Below, one piece after another: positions 33,694 through 44,269 of a stretch of DNA of 64,000 nt (its first letter is position 1; each line of letters opens with the position of its first letter). A model generated the notes under the pieces. The model was not told the DNA's origin and made no database searches. It saw only the letters and a list, made by a program, of their open reading frames with translations. The translations under genes were made by a program, and so were the position numbers. This DNA is from Calliopum simillimum (taxonomy: Eukaryota > Arthropoda > Insecta > Diptera > Lauxaniidae), in contig OX638369.1 in NCBI GenBank assembly GCA_951812925.1, forward strand, positions 62,014,228-62,078,227, written 5' to 3'.

Positions 33694-34838
33694 CACAGTC
33701 CTGCGATGAAAAAAAGTATGAGATCAGAGTAAGTAGGTGACTGTGATAGATTTTTGCTCGCTGAATCCGAATATGACCTCCGATTTGCTCCATCACGTCT
33801 GAGATCCGAGTTATCCTTGATTTAAAGTGCATGAAACGCTATTTTCAGATATATGGTGTACATTAGACTGATTCAAAAAAATCGAAGGTTTTCAAATCCT
33901 CGATTTTACAATCTAAATGTCTTCATTAAGCCGAAAAATGAAGCCCCAAAAAATTTCAGCTCGATCTAAGCATTTTAACTGGTCGCTCAACGAGCATTTT
34001 GATTGTATGTAAATATGATTTACGATTTACGCAAAAACCACGTTTTTCGACACTAATTTGCTCACAGCTCCCGAAATAAGCCACCAATCTTAATTCTGAC
34101 GCCGGATTCTGAAAGGTAATAAAATTTTGCACGTAGTCTCATAACATTTAGATCTCTTTGTAGTGACCTACACTAGTTAATAGGTAAAATCAATGAATTT
34201 TTCAATTTTATTCAAATGTAAAATCAAAATGCTCGTTGAGCGACCAGTTAAAATGCTTAGATCGAGTTGAAATTTTTTGGGGCTTCATTTTTTGGCTTAA
34301 TGAAGACATTTAGATTGTAAAATCGAGGTTTTGAAAACCTTCGATTTTTTTGAATCAGTCTAGTGAACATCCTGAAAGTAGTCTAGTTCACTTTTAAAAG
34401 TAGCATTGAATAACACTGAGCTTCTTCTTTTAAGCATACTTTTCATTTTTTATATTGAATCATTAGTTTCCGAGATATCATCGATTGAAGTAAAGGTATC
34501 GCTAATCTCTTTAAAGGACCATATTCAATTTGTATACTTTTACTTTAACGGATGATATTTCAGAAACTAATGATCTAATTGGAAAAGTTAAAAGTACGCT
34601 TTAAAGAAGAAGCTCAGGGCTATTCAATGCCGCTGTCAAAAGTAAACTAGACTACTTTCAGGATGTACGCCATATGTCTTAAAATAGCGTTTCTTGCATT
34701 TTAAATCAAGGATAAGTCGGATCTCAGACGTGATGGTGCAAATCGGAGGTCATATTCGGATTCAGCGAGCAAAAATCTATAACAGTCACCTACTCTGATC
34801 TCATACTTTTTTAACTTTTTTAAAAACGCAGGACTGTG
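33694..34838. mobile_element. Foldback element (CACAGTCCTGCG ends), TTATTA-flanked
   Basis: Ends CACAGTCCTGCG and CGCAGGACTGTG, with TTATTA at 33688-33693 and 34839-34844. The arms are almost complementary over their whole length ('gtatgagatcagagta' with 'tactctgatctcatac'; 'catcctgaaagtagtctag' with 'ctagactactttcaggatg'), once the MITE at 33864-34362 is removed from the left arm. The stem would be about 300 bp. The duplication could be TTATTA or TTA; superfamily unassigned. Confidence 0.8.
33864..34362. mobile_element. 499-bp hAT-type palindromic MITE
   Basis: TAGACTGATTCAAAAAAATC at the left and GATTTTTTTGAATCAGTCTA at the right, with arms of about 150 bp ('gctcgatctaagcattttaa' with 'ttaaaatgcttagatcgagt'). 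Flanks are GTGTACAT and GTGAACAT (33856-33863, 34363-34370), an 8-bp duplication with one change. The right arm of the surrounding foldback ('ggcgtacatcctg') shows the pre-insertion sequence. Confidence 0.85.
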
Positions 34839-35657
34839 TTATTAGGAAAATTGAAATGGAGAAATTACCTTAGGAAGCGTTTTAAAAATTTTGCTGTTTT
34901 TTCGTAGGCGGTGCCATGCCTCTAGCGGTAAAATCTGCTGTCACGGCTGCACAATTGCAACAATTTTTAGAAAATTCGGAACAAAGAAGGAATCTAACAA
35001 CCCTTGGTATAAAAGTGTACAGTATTGTACCGTGGAGGATCCAAGATTTATCTATTTTATTCTTACAATAGCTTTTAAATAATTTCATTAATTTTAATTT
35101 GCCGTTGCGAACGTTACACAAGTTTATATTAAAAAAACTTAGTACTTCGTCATAATTTAAAAATTTTTTTTTTCTAAGCTTAAAGCGCAGCATCAGCTTT
35201 GTTTAAAATGCTAGAAGGTTCTAAAAAAAATTTATACTTTATTCCTATATATTTATAAAACCTTTTTTTCTGTTGCGAACGTTACAAAAAATTGACTTTA
35301 TTTTCTTAGCATTATTTATTATCTTCCTGTGGAGCGTCCAAAGTTTTTCTTTCATCAAATTGTGAAAAATTGATGCGAAAAAAGTAAATCAAAGAATGGA
35401 GCACACAATGGTTGTTTTGAGCTATATTATGAACAGCCGAACAACACGTATATTTCGAAAAAAAAAAAAAAAAATAAAAAAAACTGCTAGGTAGAGGAAG
35501 TTTTAGGACTGATTTTCATACTAGCGATTGCCGGATACAATTTTTCTGTTGATATTTTTAAGAGTATATATATGGCCTATTATCCAATAAATTAACAAAA
35601 GAAGAAGAAGCAACTTTAAAATTTTTCTCTTGGTTGACCTTTTTTCGGATTTGCCCA

Positions 35658-35764
35658 TATGTACATGCATTCGTATGTTTTCAAAAAAAGTTCTATATTT
35701 TCGTACATTTCGCGTATTTTGGTCTTATTAAATTTACTTTGTATAATGCCAGTGGTTACAAAAT
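35658..35764. other. Short spacer
   Basis: No feature. A long A-run lies just upstream at 35458-35475. Confidence 0.3.
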
Positions 35765-37735
35765 GTGTTAAGCTCACTACTAAACAATGACATTCGCATG
35801 CTTAAAATTTGTTGTGAAAAACTTTCGAATAAAGCAACACTTGTCGAGCCATTTCTGAGGAAGTTTCAAAATAAAGTCAATGAGCTTAATTTAACCTCAG
35901 ACCAAATCTATATCGCTAATGAAAATGGCTTGTTTTATAAAATTATGCCAAATAAGATGCTTGTAAGTATCAATGAACTTAATGCTTCTGGACGCAAAGC
36001 AAGGATCCTGGCATGCACAAATGCATCCGGTACGCACAAATTCAAACTACTTGTTATCGGCAAAGCATTAAACTCTAGAGCATTGAAGGGTTTTGAAGGT
36101 CTTCCCGTTATAAATAACAACTAGTAAGGGTGTAAAATTTGGCCTGGCCAAACATTAAATACCCTACACTGCAGTATTTTTAAAATATTGCTCACTTGTC
36201 CGAGTTCACCCAGTTTTTGTCCAGAGCTTGGATTTATAGTTTTTAGTGTCTGAGTGAAAAACGTTTTCAGTATAGAGTTTTAAAGCTATTCCTTATATAG
36301 GAGGTGCCGTCTAGTTTTAGCTTAGAGCGTGCATTTATAGTCATTAGTATTTGAGTGAAGCTTGGTTGGATTATCTCAAAAAACTCTTTCAGTATAGCAT
36401 TTTGAAACTTTTGCTTATATGGGAGGTGCCACGCCCCCTTGTCCGATTTCACCCAATTTTTGTTGAGAGCTTTCATTTATGATTCTAAGTGTCTGAGTTG
36501 AATTTGGTTGGATTATCTCAAAAAACTCTTTCAGTATAGCGTTTTGAAGCTTTTGCTTATATGGGAGGTGCCACACCCTCTTGTCCGAACTCGTTCAGTT
36601 TTTTCTCAAAGCTTGCGCTAACAATTCTTAGTATTCATGCGTATTTTGGTTGCATTGTCGTGAAAAATACTCCTAAAATTGCATTTTGAATATATTTTTT
36701 GTATGGGCGGTAGGCGTGTCCGTTAACCGATTTCGCTCATTTTCAATCCCCCGAGCTATCTTTGACGGCAGAAGCAGTGTACCAAATTTCATTAAATTAT
36801 CTTGCTCAGTTTTCCCAAAAAGTGTATTTCAACACACAGCCAGCCAGCCACCCAGTCAGCCAGCCAGACAGACGGACATGGCTATATCGACTCAGGAGGT
36901 GACGCTGATCAAGAATATATATACTTTTCCATATCTGCCACGCCTCCTTCTCTGCGTTACAAACGGAAGGGCAAAGTGAATATACCCTGGGTGTAGGGTA
37001 TAAAAATGCATGGATGACAGATACGATATTTGAACAATGGTTTCACAATGGCTTTGTTACTGAGGTACATACATATAAACTTAAATTAAATTGATGATTC
37101 ATAACAATTCGGTTTTAACTTTTTCAGGTCAGAACGTTCTCTCATTCAAGGGGTCTGCCAAAGAAAGCATTGTTACTTTTGGATAATGCACCCTGCCATC
37201 CGAAAGAAGACGAACTAAAAAGTGATGATAGAAAATCAAAGAATTTATAATGCATGGAAAAAATTATCGTCGGGTTCTATGAAGAAGTTCTGGAACGTAT
37301 TGATGTGTTATAACCAATGGACCGAAGAAGATGATTTACCATTGAGTGCAATAAGAAATTAAATTTTGGATGATGTAGCACTGACGACATCTGTTGCTGT
37401 ATGCCTTCACGAAATTTCGCTCGAAAACGAATTTTCAAATAATGAAATCAATGAAAATGTATGATGACCTTTGCGTTTGTCCTCCAACTCTCAACGAAGG
37501 TCAAGTGGAAGAAATCGAAAGCGAGGATGAAACTTTTATCGAAATTATTCCGGCTACATCGAAAATTAAAGCAAATCATGCACATTCAATACTTGCATTC
37601 AATGGGCAGAAGAAAATGATGTGTCCGCACAAAATATTTGGTTACTTCAAGATCTTCGTGAAATTGCAGTACAACATGTAATGACTCAGGGTAGAAAGCA
37701 GTCAAAAATTTCTGATTCTTTTGGAAAATAGTTCC
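35765..37735 (+). pseudogene. Pogo/jerky-like DDE transposase pseudogene with intron, split by a DINE-like copy
   Basis: First part 35765-36120: FLRKFQNKVNELNLTSDQIY, then IANENGLFYKIMPNKMLVS, ARILACTNASGTHKFKLLVI, GKALNSRALKGFEGLPVI. This is the DDE_1 domain of tigger/jerky-type proteins, but the family ADETG is ANENG, so the first catalytic Asp is Asn. The DINE-like copy at 36128-37003 interrupts it. It resumes with KNAWMTDTIFEQWFHNGFVT, a 63-bp GT-AG intron (37059-37121), then [20 protein letters not shown], and decays through [17 protein letters not shown] to about 37735. The N-terminal HTH region is absent. It is a dead copy, but the retained splice sites show this family carries an intron. 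Confidence 0.8.
36128..37003 (-). mobile_element. DINE/mini-me-like repeat, copy 5
   Basis: Reverse orientation. Left end 'atttggcctggccaaacatt' and 'taccctacactgcagtattt', right end 'taccctgggtgtagggtata'. It has three or more internal ~140-bp units, one internally deleted, and the core 'aggtgacgctgatcaagaat' near 36897. It inserted into the jerky-like gene between LPVI and KNAWMT. Confidence 0.8.
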
Positions 37736-37849
37736 ACTTATTTTTAATTGCATTTGTATATTTATTCTTGTTAAAACTAATAGCCTACAATTTTTTTTTT
37801 TAAGTTTTATTCACCAAATCCTAAAAAAAAATCAAATTAACTTTCGGCC

Positions 37850-38062
37850 TAGCCAAAAAATAAATGCCCTACACCGCAGTATTTTGAAAAGTTTGCTTAT
37901 ATGGGAGGTGCCACACCCTCTTGTCCAAATGCATCCAGTTTTTGTCCAGAGCTTGCATTTATAGTTTTTAGTGTCTGAGTGAAATTTGGTTGGATTATCT
38001 CAAAAAGTGTTCAGCATAGCTGAAGCTTTTGCCTATATTAGAGGTGCCACGCCCTCTGATTA
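37850..38062 (-). mobile_element. DINE/mini-me-like repeat, copy 6 (fragment)
   Basis: GGCC end ('ttcggcctagccaaaaaata', 'gccctacaccgcagtatttt') followed by one and a half 'tatgggaggtgccacaccct' units, then breaks off. It lies directly after the jerky-like pseudogene. Confidence 0.7.
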
Positions 38063-38470
38063 GAAAATAAGTCCACTTCTTTTATTAAAACTTTAGACCC
38101 GGTATATGTTTTTCAGTTCGCACTTTGGGTAAAATTTGAAAAAGCTCTTTGCAACTTTTCTTTTAAATTATTCGGTTCTTCTGTAGCTTGCTCATTGTTG
38201 TTATTTTAGTCTTTTCAGAATAAGACTCCTCTTCTTATAATATCGACAAAATGATTTCCAATCCATTGAAAATATCATTAAGGCACGGTGCTTGAAAAAA
38301 TGGGTAACTTGTTATGTAAATATAATTTAAGTCTACTAAAAAAGCACTAAATTAACTGAATATATTCATTTAAAAAATTTCAAAAATCCCGAGATTCATC
38401 GCGACCAATCCCAGGATTTTCGGGACTAATAAAAAGGCCGAGATCCCGGCATCTGTAATGGCATCTCTAA
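38063..38470. mobile_element. Solo end of the CCCGGG-type hAT family
   Basis: From about 38385 to 38463 the sequence repeats the subterminal pattern 'aatcccaggattttcgggac ... gatcccggcatctgtaatgg' and ends CATCTCTA, a decayed form of the CATCCCTA terminus seen at 18330. No matching left end is visible; the sequence before it (38063-38384) may be hAT interior but has no recognisable protein. Confidence 0.6.
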
Positions 38471-39555
38471 TGTTAACAGATTGGAGGCAGTTGATGCAAG
38501 CCAGTTTTTGTGTGCAGGGGTGGGTTAGGTTATGTTGGGCTATCGCGAGAGAGAGAGATGGCAGGTGTCATCAAAACTTAGACTCATTGCATACCCGGTA
38601 TATAACTTCGTTGTCAACCTAAATGAACCATTTTGAAATTTTTATAACTCCAAAATGCATTTAGGAGCCTTTTGAGCGATACGATATCTTCAAGAGAATC
38701 GAGGGTTAGATTAGCTTATCAAAAAAAAAAAGGAAGAGGATGGTGGCCGGACGTAAAAAGTAATGTCAGAATAATAAAGAGCCAGGGATGGATTTATAAT
38801 AAAGTTTTTTAACGGATTGTACTACTAGCGATGTGTCAACTCGGAAATATTCCAAACCAAGTTCAGCTAGTTGAAAATTCACCGAGCTGGCAAAGCTGTG
38901 GCGTATTCAAACTTTTTTTGTATGGAAACCGAACCTGCTTAATAGTCATATACCTTTAATGCGCTGGTGTGCATTTTTTTTATTGTTATTTTAATAAAAA
39001 CTTAAGCTGAAAATCAGGACGAGTAAAAGACCGGAAAATATATTTCATTCAGAACGCGACATCATTGAATTAAATGTTGTTGTGTAAATGTTATGATAGA
39101 GATGTGTATCGACAAATCCTAGTAGAAGATGGAAAAAAATACGATTAGTTTTATGATTATAATTCTTTGTTACCCCATATTTTTGATATTGATAATATTC
39201 ATCTAATTTTATGTTTTTTAATTTGCACAACAATTTTTGTAAAAACTTTTGCGCCAAATATTATTTCTATCAAAATTTGTGTACCAATGGTCCAATTTCA
39301 ATCTAGAGAATGTATGTAGGTTTTTTGTCCCGAAATCCCATGGTCTTAAAAATTGTAATACCGGGTTTTTTTGGAATTCATAAAATATTAATTTATCAAT
39401 TTAACTAGAGATTAGATGCTCCACGCGTCCCGTATAACATCATTTTGCCACAGTGTGTTTCTTTTATAATTTTAAATTTGAATCACGTTAGCTTTCCGAA
39501 ATATATAAGATATTATATTTATTCAAATTACTCATTTTCAATTGTTATTTCTTTC
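38471..39555. other. No gene recognised
   Basis: Contains a (GA)n tract near 38548 and AT-rich DNA. Frames at 39045-39257 (minus) and the start of 39445 (plus) carry no family signal. Confidence 0.4.
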
Positions 39556-39810
39556 AAAATGCACAGCGAAATAAAAGTACGTGAAAAAATAATTAAAACT
39601 TCTCAAAAAAATCCATTGTGGACTTTCAAAAAAATAGCAACACAAAGATGTCGAACAACTCTTTCGAAGAGCTCCGAACACTTCTGTCAGAAAAGCAGCT
39701 CGAGTAGTTAAATGCTCTGATTCTTTTGTGTGCAGAACCAAAGCTAATGCTGGGCTGAAGTCAAATAAAGTTCAGAAAGTTCCAGATTGCAATGCGGTAA
39801 AGAATTTCTT
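39556..39810 (+). pseudogene. Tc1/mariner-type transposase N-terminal fragment
   Basis: Begins MHSEIKVREKIIKTSQKNPL-WTFKKIA, then jumps (internal deletion and frameshift) to LFRRAPNTSVRKAARVVKC, SDSFVCRTKANAGLKSNKV, QKVPDCNA. These are the HTH segments of a Tc1/mariner-like transposase. The catalytic domain is not found. The assignment is from recognition of the segment pattern. Confidence 0.65.
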
Positions 39811-39989
39811 CGTGTCGCTCTTCATTGTGCGTTGAAAAATTTGTCGGAAAGTTTCGTTGGCCTCTTGTGTTTGCGGTGTTTTCAGTCTTTTGTTGAAGCT
39901 GATCATAAAGGTCAGTATGTACAAAACATTCCTTTGTGAACATTTGATGTATCGATGCCACGGTGGCCATTTTGAATATGTAGAAAGTA
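39811..39989. other. Unassigned sequence after mariner fragment
   Basis: Open frames on both strands overlap here; none shows a family signature that I can support. Confidence 0.3.
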
Positions 39990-40518
39990 GGGAGTTGAGC
40001 AACAAAATAAGAAAAAGGCCGTCAAATTATCACCAGCGAAGCGTCGTCGCAGTGCGCAGTGAAAATTATTCCAAGTCCATCCGAATCTGAAGGATGGCAA
40101 TACATGTGAAATGTGCCAATTAAATAGCCAGCTACTACGCCCTCATTCACTGGGAATTGGATTAATGGGACTAGTTTAATTTTTTCTTTTTTTTTTTGAT
40201 ATTCAATATGATTTTCAACTTTACCATTGTTCACAAATAAATTACGTAAAGAATATTCATCAAAATATGTAATTTTCTTTAATTTAAAGCTGTGTTGCAC
40301 AACTCCCTCCATGTTGCACAACTCCCCAAAAACGCGTCTTTTGCGCTAATACGTGTAAGCATAGCTTTTAGATTTCTTTAAATTTCAACCGAACCCATTA
40401 GCCAGAAGTGGTGTTTTGAGGCATACTAGAGATTCTGAATACTGAAATGCTAAAAAAAAATTAATTTTATAGTTTTTTTCCCTGAAACCAAAACTGTCGC
40501 ACAACTCCCATTCTCCCC
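39990..40518. mobile_element. TA-flanked element with GTTGCACAACTCCC motif (tentative)
   Basis: The right end read inward is GGGGAGAATGGGAGTTGTGC next to TA (40519-40520). The motif GTTGCACAACTCCC also occurs at 40289-40302 and 40309-40322. At the left, TA-GGGAGTTGAGCAAC (39988) may be a worn copy of the end. The architecture matches 9723-10274 and 45718-46377. Left boundary uncertain. Confidence 0.45.
40022..40321 (-). CDS. Hypothetical open frame inside the GTTGCACAACTCCC element
   Basis: About 99 codons, with a protein-like middle (KLKKITYFDEYSLRNLFVNN, LVPLIQFPVNEGVVAGYLIG) and CHPSDSDG near the end. It starts among the reiterated motif, so the first residues are doubtful. It could be the C-terminal tail of a transposase carried by the element. 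No family recognised. Confidence 0.3.
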   Translation of the reverse strand: MCNMEGVVQHSFKLKKITYFDEYSLRNLFVNNGKVENHIEYQKKKEKIKLVPLIQFPVNEGVVAGYLIGTFHMYCHPSDSDGLGIIFTAHCDDASLVII

Positions 40519-40839
40519 TATATAAATAGATTTGTTTTTTTCTTATTTTTATTGTATTTTAAGGTATGTTGTACTTTTCTACATCCAAACTTCAACGAAA
40601 TTTTCGGCAGCTCGATATTGATTTTAGACCCATTTTTCCTTCCGAATATATTTACTTATACATATACTACTTACATAGTTTTAATTTAATTTTTTAATAT
40701 GTATAATAAATAAAAACTCGTACAGCCTATGAAAAAATATACTTGTTTTACTTTGAATACATAAAAAATTACCTTTTTTGCCTAAAAAGTACCTTTTTTA
40801 CTAAATTCGTTACCAAAAATATAATAACCAATTCTCCAG
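40519..40839. other. AT-rich, with a MITE scrap
   Basis: About 40560-40640 ('aaacttcaacgaaattttcg', 'gcagctcgatattgatttt') is a fragment of the palindromic MITE at 8607-9011. Nothing else recognised. Confidence 0.5.
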
Positions 40840-41330
40840 ACTGTTATGGTTTCTGAATCAATATTTGGGATCTCCAACGGGATATGTTTACCTTTTTTCA
40901 AAAGCGAAGTTGATTTATCTTCTCCTGTTTGAAATTTTCATATGTTGTCACCACACAATTCACAGTATTCTGTGTTCTCTGTTTGAATTTATTTATGATT
41001 TGTACCCGTTTCAAAGATTGTATGTTGTCTAATTTCTTTAAGTTATTTTTCAAAGCTTTTATATCCTTAATTATTCAATCTTTTCCAAGTATTCGCAGAT
41101 CCCCATGTGTTTTGAAACATTTTCCTTTTATGGTGACACTTAGAGTCCTTTTCAGTTCTTTTTCAGTGCGCCCGAACAGTCTGTGCGTGGACATAAAACT
41201 GTGATTGGCTTTAGTATACAGCCACTGAAGAAATGTATGAATTATGTGGCTATTTTTATTCCGGCCACCACAGCCGTCACAAAACAAACTTAGCACTTTA
41301 ATATTAGTGTGTGGTATTTGTCTTCTTCTT
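40840..41330 (-). pseudogene. Remnant of a QNKN-motif (DUF7869-like) transposon protein
   Basis: Minus-strand reading VLSLFCDGCGGRNKNSHIIH, FLQWLYTKAN, HRLFGRTEKELKRTLSV, KTHGDLRILGKD, then an in-frame TGA where the family usually has Trp, and further open sequence IIKDIKALKNNLKKLDNIQ to about 40915. The C-GG-(Q/R)NKN segment followed by FGR.EK.L.R is typical of a large family of insect repeat-borne proteins (called DUF7869 from memory, unverified). The N-terminal half is missing. A better preserved relative lies at 51621-53294. Confidence 0.6.
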
Positions 41331-42472
41331 GGTTGTTGATGATAAATTGTATGCAGCAGTTGTTTCTTTATACATATTCATATATGTTTTTTAGTTTATA
41401 TTTTTTTAAGATAATTTTATTTTTGTAATTATTTTATCAAATTTACAAAATACAAAAATCATTTTCGAAATTTAAAAACAAAAATACATTGATCAACAAT
41501 CATAAGGTAAAGGATATAGGATAACAAGTGAAGTAAATGTAAGCACTACAAGTGGGAATATCCAAACTGCTCAGTTATGAATAAAGAGCTGAACCAATTT
41601 CAACTGTCGTCTATACACATGAACTGCATTCTTCTTCTCTACAAATAAATGGTAAGAACAACTGATTGTCCGGGAACGGTGGCCTTTTAGTTGAATCGTG
41701 TTTCTTCTTGCAGGTTAATATGGCGATGACAAGCGTGAAAGAAACATACGTATATATGTTTTTTTTTTTCTTTTTACACATACATATGTATGTAACAAAA
41801 ATATTTTTAAAACAAAATTATTTCGTTAGTTTTTGTTTATTTTGGTTTATTGTTTTTTTGTTTCTGACAGTTAAAACTTTGACCAAATTTTTGACCAAAT
41901 CTTGTTCCAGTAAATTTTGTAGTTAAATCTTTTTGCTATTACTCTCCCAAATTATTTAACTAAAGATTTAACCAAAAATTTAACTAAAAATCTTCTGGAA
42001 AGGAGCTATAGATAAAAAGTGACTTTTTGATTACATACTCTTTCCGCGGTCTTGAATTTTGGTTTTTGCTTTTCTTTTTCCACTATTGATATCAAAAACA
42101 GTTTTTCAGGCATTTTTTTCTCAAAGCAAATTAGAAAATGGCATAAAATTCACTTTTTCACTGCTCGAAACATTGGTATGTGGCACGTAATAGCACAAGC
42201 TGAATTTTCACTTTGATATTTGACGACATTTAAAAAAAGGCTTCTCGGTTTTTTTTTTTTCGAGTACTTTAATTGCCTAGATTTTAACTAAATTACACTT
42301 ATTTAAACGGTTGATGGTTGGCCATGATGAGTAGGCACTTATATAGCAATAGCATATACAAAATACTAAAGGTTTCTGCAGCGACTACTTATAGGAGAAA
42401 TACCCATGTAAAACGGTACAAATTTAATGTTTAGAATAGTGATTCTTTGTTTTTTTATAAGCCATTCTAATA
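41331..42472. other. No gene recognised
   Basis: AT-rich sequence with 'aactaaagatttaaccaaaaatttaac'-like runs near 41960. Frames here have no family signal. Confidence 0.4.
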
Positions 42473-42652
42473 TGCATCCTCTAGTTCAAAATCCATTTTT
42501 GCAAGAGAAAATCGTGATCAAAAATCGTATTTTTGTACAAATTTTTAGAAATTAGATGGAAATAAGCCCTTTTGTACGGAAATGCGATTTTTGATCAGGA
42601 TTTTCTCTTGGAAAAATGTCTTTTTTGTGATGAATTTTGAACTAGAGGATGC
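42473..42652. mobile_element. Short palindromic MITE (GCATCCTCTAGTTC ends)
   Basis: GCATCCTCTAGTTCAAAATC pairs with GATGAATTTTGAACTAGAGG-ATGC, and inner segments also pair ('gaaaatcgtgatcaaaaatcg' with 'cgatttttgatcaggattttc'). Total about 180 bp with a small loop. Confidence 0.7.
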
Positions 42653-43077
42653 CTTTTAACATAGTAATGGCGATGGTATTTTTAGGTTTATTCGATGTCG
42701 AAAATGCATAAGCAGTTAAAAGGCAACAAACATTTTTTTGAGATATTTATTGAATCTTCTCTTCTTAGAAGACTAACAATAAGTTTAAAAATCTTAATCC
42801 TAAATAACATTATTATGGCTAATGTATAATTTCATATTAAATGTGTCTTCAGAGTTTATAGGGACTTGTACATCCTATGAGTTCAGAAAGCATACAAATT
42901 TGCGCCAGTAGTTTCGGCTGCATATGTAGCAGGAACAACCACAAGATAGAGAGTATGCGCTAGTGGCTACATATACCAGTTTCAAGTCCCACCGAAGAGA
43001 ACGCGCCAGTCATCGGCTTCATAGAAAGAGTGTGCGCCAGATTCCGGCTGCATATACAATTTTAGAACCCAGCCACC
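42653..43077 (-). repeat. 3' tail of jockey-type element with GCGCCAG repeats
   Basis: Downstream of the minus-strand jockey fragment. 'gcgccagtagtttcggctgc', 'gcgctagtggctacatat', 'gcgccagtcatcggcttc' and 'gcgccagattccggctgc' occur at roughly 30-60 bp spacing between 42900 and 43055. They could be the 3' UTR repeats that many non-LTR elements carry, but this is an inference from position. Confidence 0.45.
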
Positions 43078-43380
43078 TTAACATGACTCATTGCTAACAA
43101 TATTTATAGCAGGGCGATCCTTTCTTTTTAGTCTGGAGAAATTTTCTAAATTCTTCAAACTCCGTGCCAATGGATAAGGGTGATACATCAATCTTTCAGC
43201 ATAATTTTGCTTGTATTTGTTGATTTCGTCTTGAACCAAGGGGATGCATAGGTCCCGATGTATGTGTTCGTTCTGTATATACCATGGAGCACCTGTAATG
43301 ATTCTTAAAACTTTGCACTGCGTCCGTTGTAATAGTTCTAATTTAATATATATTAACCCAAAAACCATCAAAATAACCAA
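43078..43380 (-). pseudogene. Jockey-clade non-LTR reverse transcriptase, C-terminal fragment
   Basis: Reads LELLQRTQCKVLRIITGAPW-YIQNEHIHRDLCIPLVQDEI, then YAERLMYHPYPLARSLKNL and LKRKDRPAI, ending at a stop. The TQ.KVLR.I.GAPWY...IH.DL..P.V..EI pattern is the C-terminal part of ORF2 in jockey-type elements. Everything upstream (endonuclease, RT core) is missing, the usual 5' truncation of LINE copies. Confidence 0.8.
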
Positions 43381-43591
43381 TATTTTTTATCAAACTTTCT
43401 GTAAAGATTAAGCTACCTTCTCGTGACAAATGTTGAACTGGTCACTGTCTTAACGATTATCATGCTCATTGAATGGGCATTTCAGCTCATAGTATATGTC
43501 ACTGATGTGATGACGACGAAGAGGAAAATCGGCTAAAAATGGGAAAATATAAAGTTAAGCGCAACCAAATTGAGAAGAAAGCTAAATTATT

Positions 43592-43981
43592 TTATTTTGG
43601 AAACATTGACTCACACAAATTCAACAATTTCTGCTCAACGGCTTCAACAAAACCAGCGTCACTGAAAACGTCTGGATCGAATGGCATCATGCCTGAAACC
43701 AGGCTTGTTTGCAGACTAAGCCGGCTATGTGAACTAATTTCTTGCCCTTGCTGATATTGCTCTTTTGCCAAGCAAGAATTTTTTGTACAAACCCAAACCC
43801 GCCATCTGCTCCTCGGTTCACTTGTCTGGAAACTTAATACCGAGATTTCTTTAAACCAACGCGGGTGCCAACTTTGACACCCACTTTCAAAAGCAATTAG
43901 CAAATTGTATTGTGTGAATATTTTGCTTGCATTCGGTCTTGAATCACAAAATATAATAAATTTACTGCATAAATATACTTA
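43592..43981 (-). CDS. Uncharacterised open frame with coding-like composition
   Basis: A minus-strand frame open from about 43981 to a TAA at 43592. It contains FESGCQSWHPRWFKEISVLS, SRWRVWVCTKNSCLAKEQ and ends MMPFDPDVFSDAGFVEAVE-QKLLNLCESMFPK. GC content is higher than the surroundings, and it is Trp/Cys-rich like real coding sequence. There is no ATG near its start; a possible acceptor ('ttatgcag') near 43967 suggests it may be a terminal exon. I do not recognise the family. Confidence 0.35.
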
Positions 43982-44269
43982 CGTATAGATAGTTTTCGAT
44001 TGATTCACTTCGATTTATCGCACTTGGAAAATGATTGGAAAAAACTTTTGTGTTGACTTCCACTTATTCAAAACTTGTTTCCTTCTGCGCACCGGTATAT
44101 GCACAAAAACTTCGTGCTGTCATAACACGCGCTTAAAATTTGTCAAAACAGCCGCATTTGTTTTCTGTCCAAAGTTACGGGGGGTGCCCTCACCCAACTC
44201 ATGCCCGCAAGCGACACTCTTCTCCTACTGACAAAATCAGTACATCTGGCAACAGTAGTTACTATGTAG
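43982..44269. other. Upstream of the uncharacterised frame
   Basis: Holds a good donor-like 'cgtaagtat' on the minus strand near 43980. Frames at 44031-44231 and 44140-44340 (plus) overlap each other and show no family. Confidence 0.3.

Larger units (their letters stand above)
32974..35657. mobile_element. TA-flanked element with reiterated GTTGCGAACGTTAC motif
   Basis: Left end TGGGCTAATCC, right end complement TGGGCAAATCC, each next to TA (32972-32973, 35658-35659). The motif (GTT)GCGAACGTTAC occurs near 32988, 33154 (TTCGAACGTTAC), 33348 (GCGCACGTTAC), 33358, 35103 and 35272, always in the same orientation. The TGGG start and same-strand reiterated motif parallel copies A/B, where the motif differs. 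It contains the foldback element at 33694-34838. Boundaries rest on short TIRs, so they are tentative. Confidence 0.5.

Noticed and set aside
39761..40100. Minus-strand frames near the mariner fragment
   Set aside because: Overlapping frames on both strands, no family signature; only the N-terminal mariner segment is supported.
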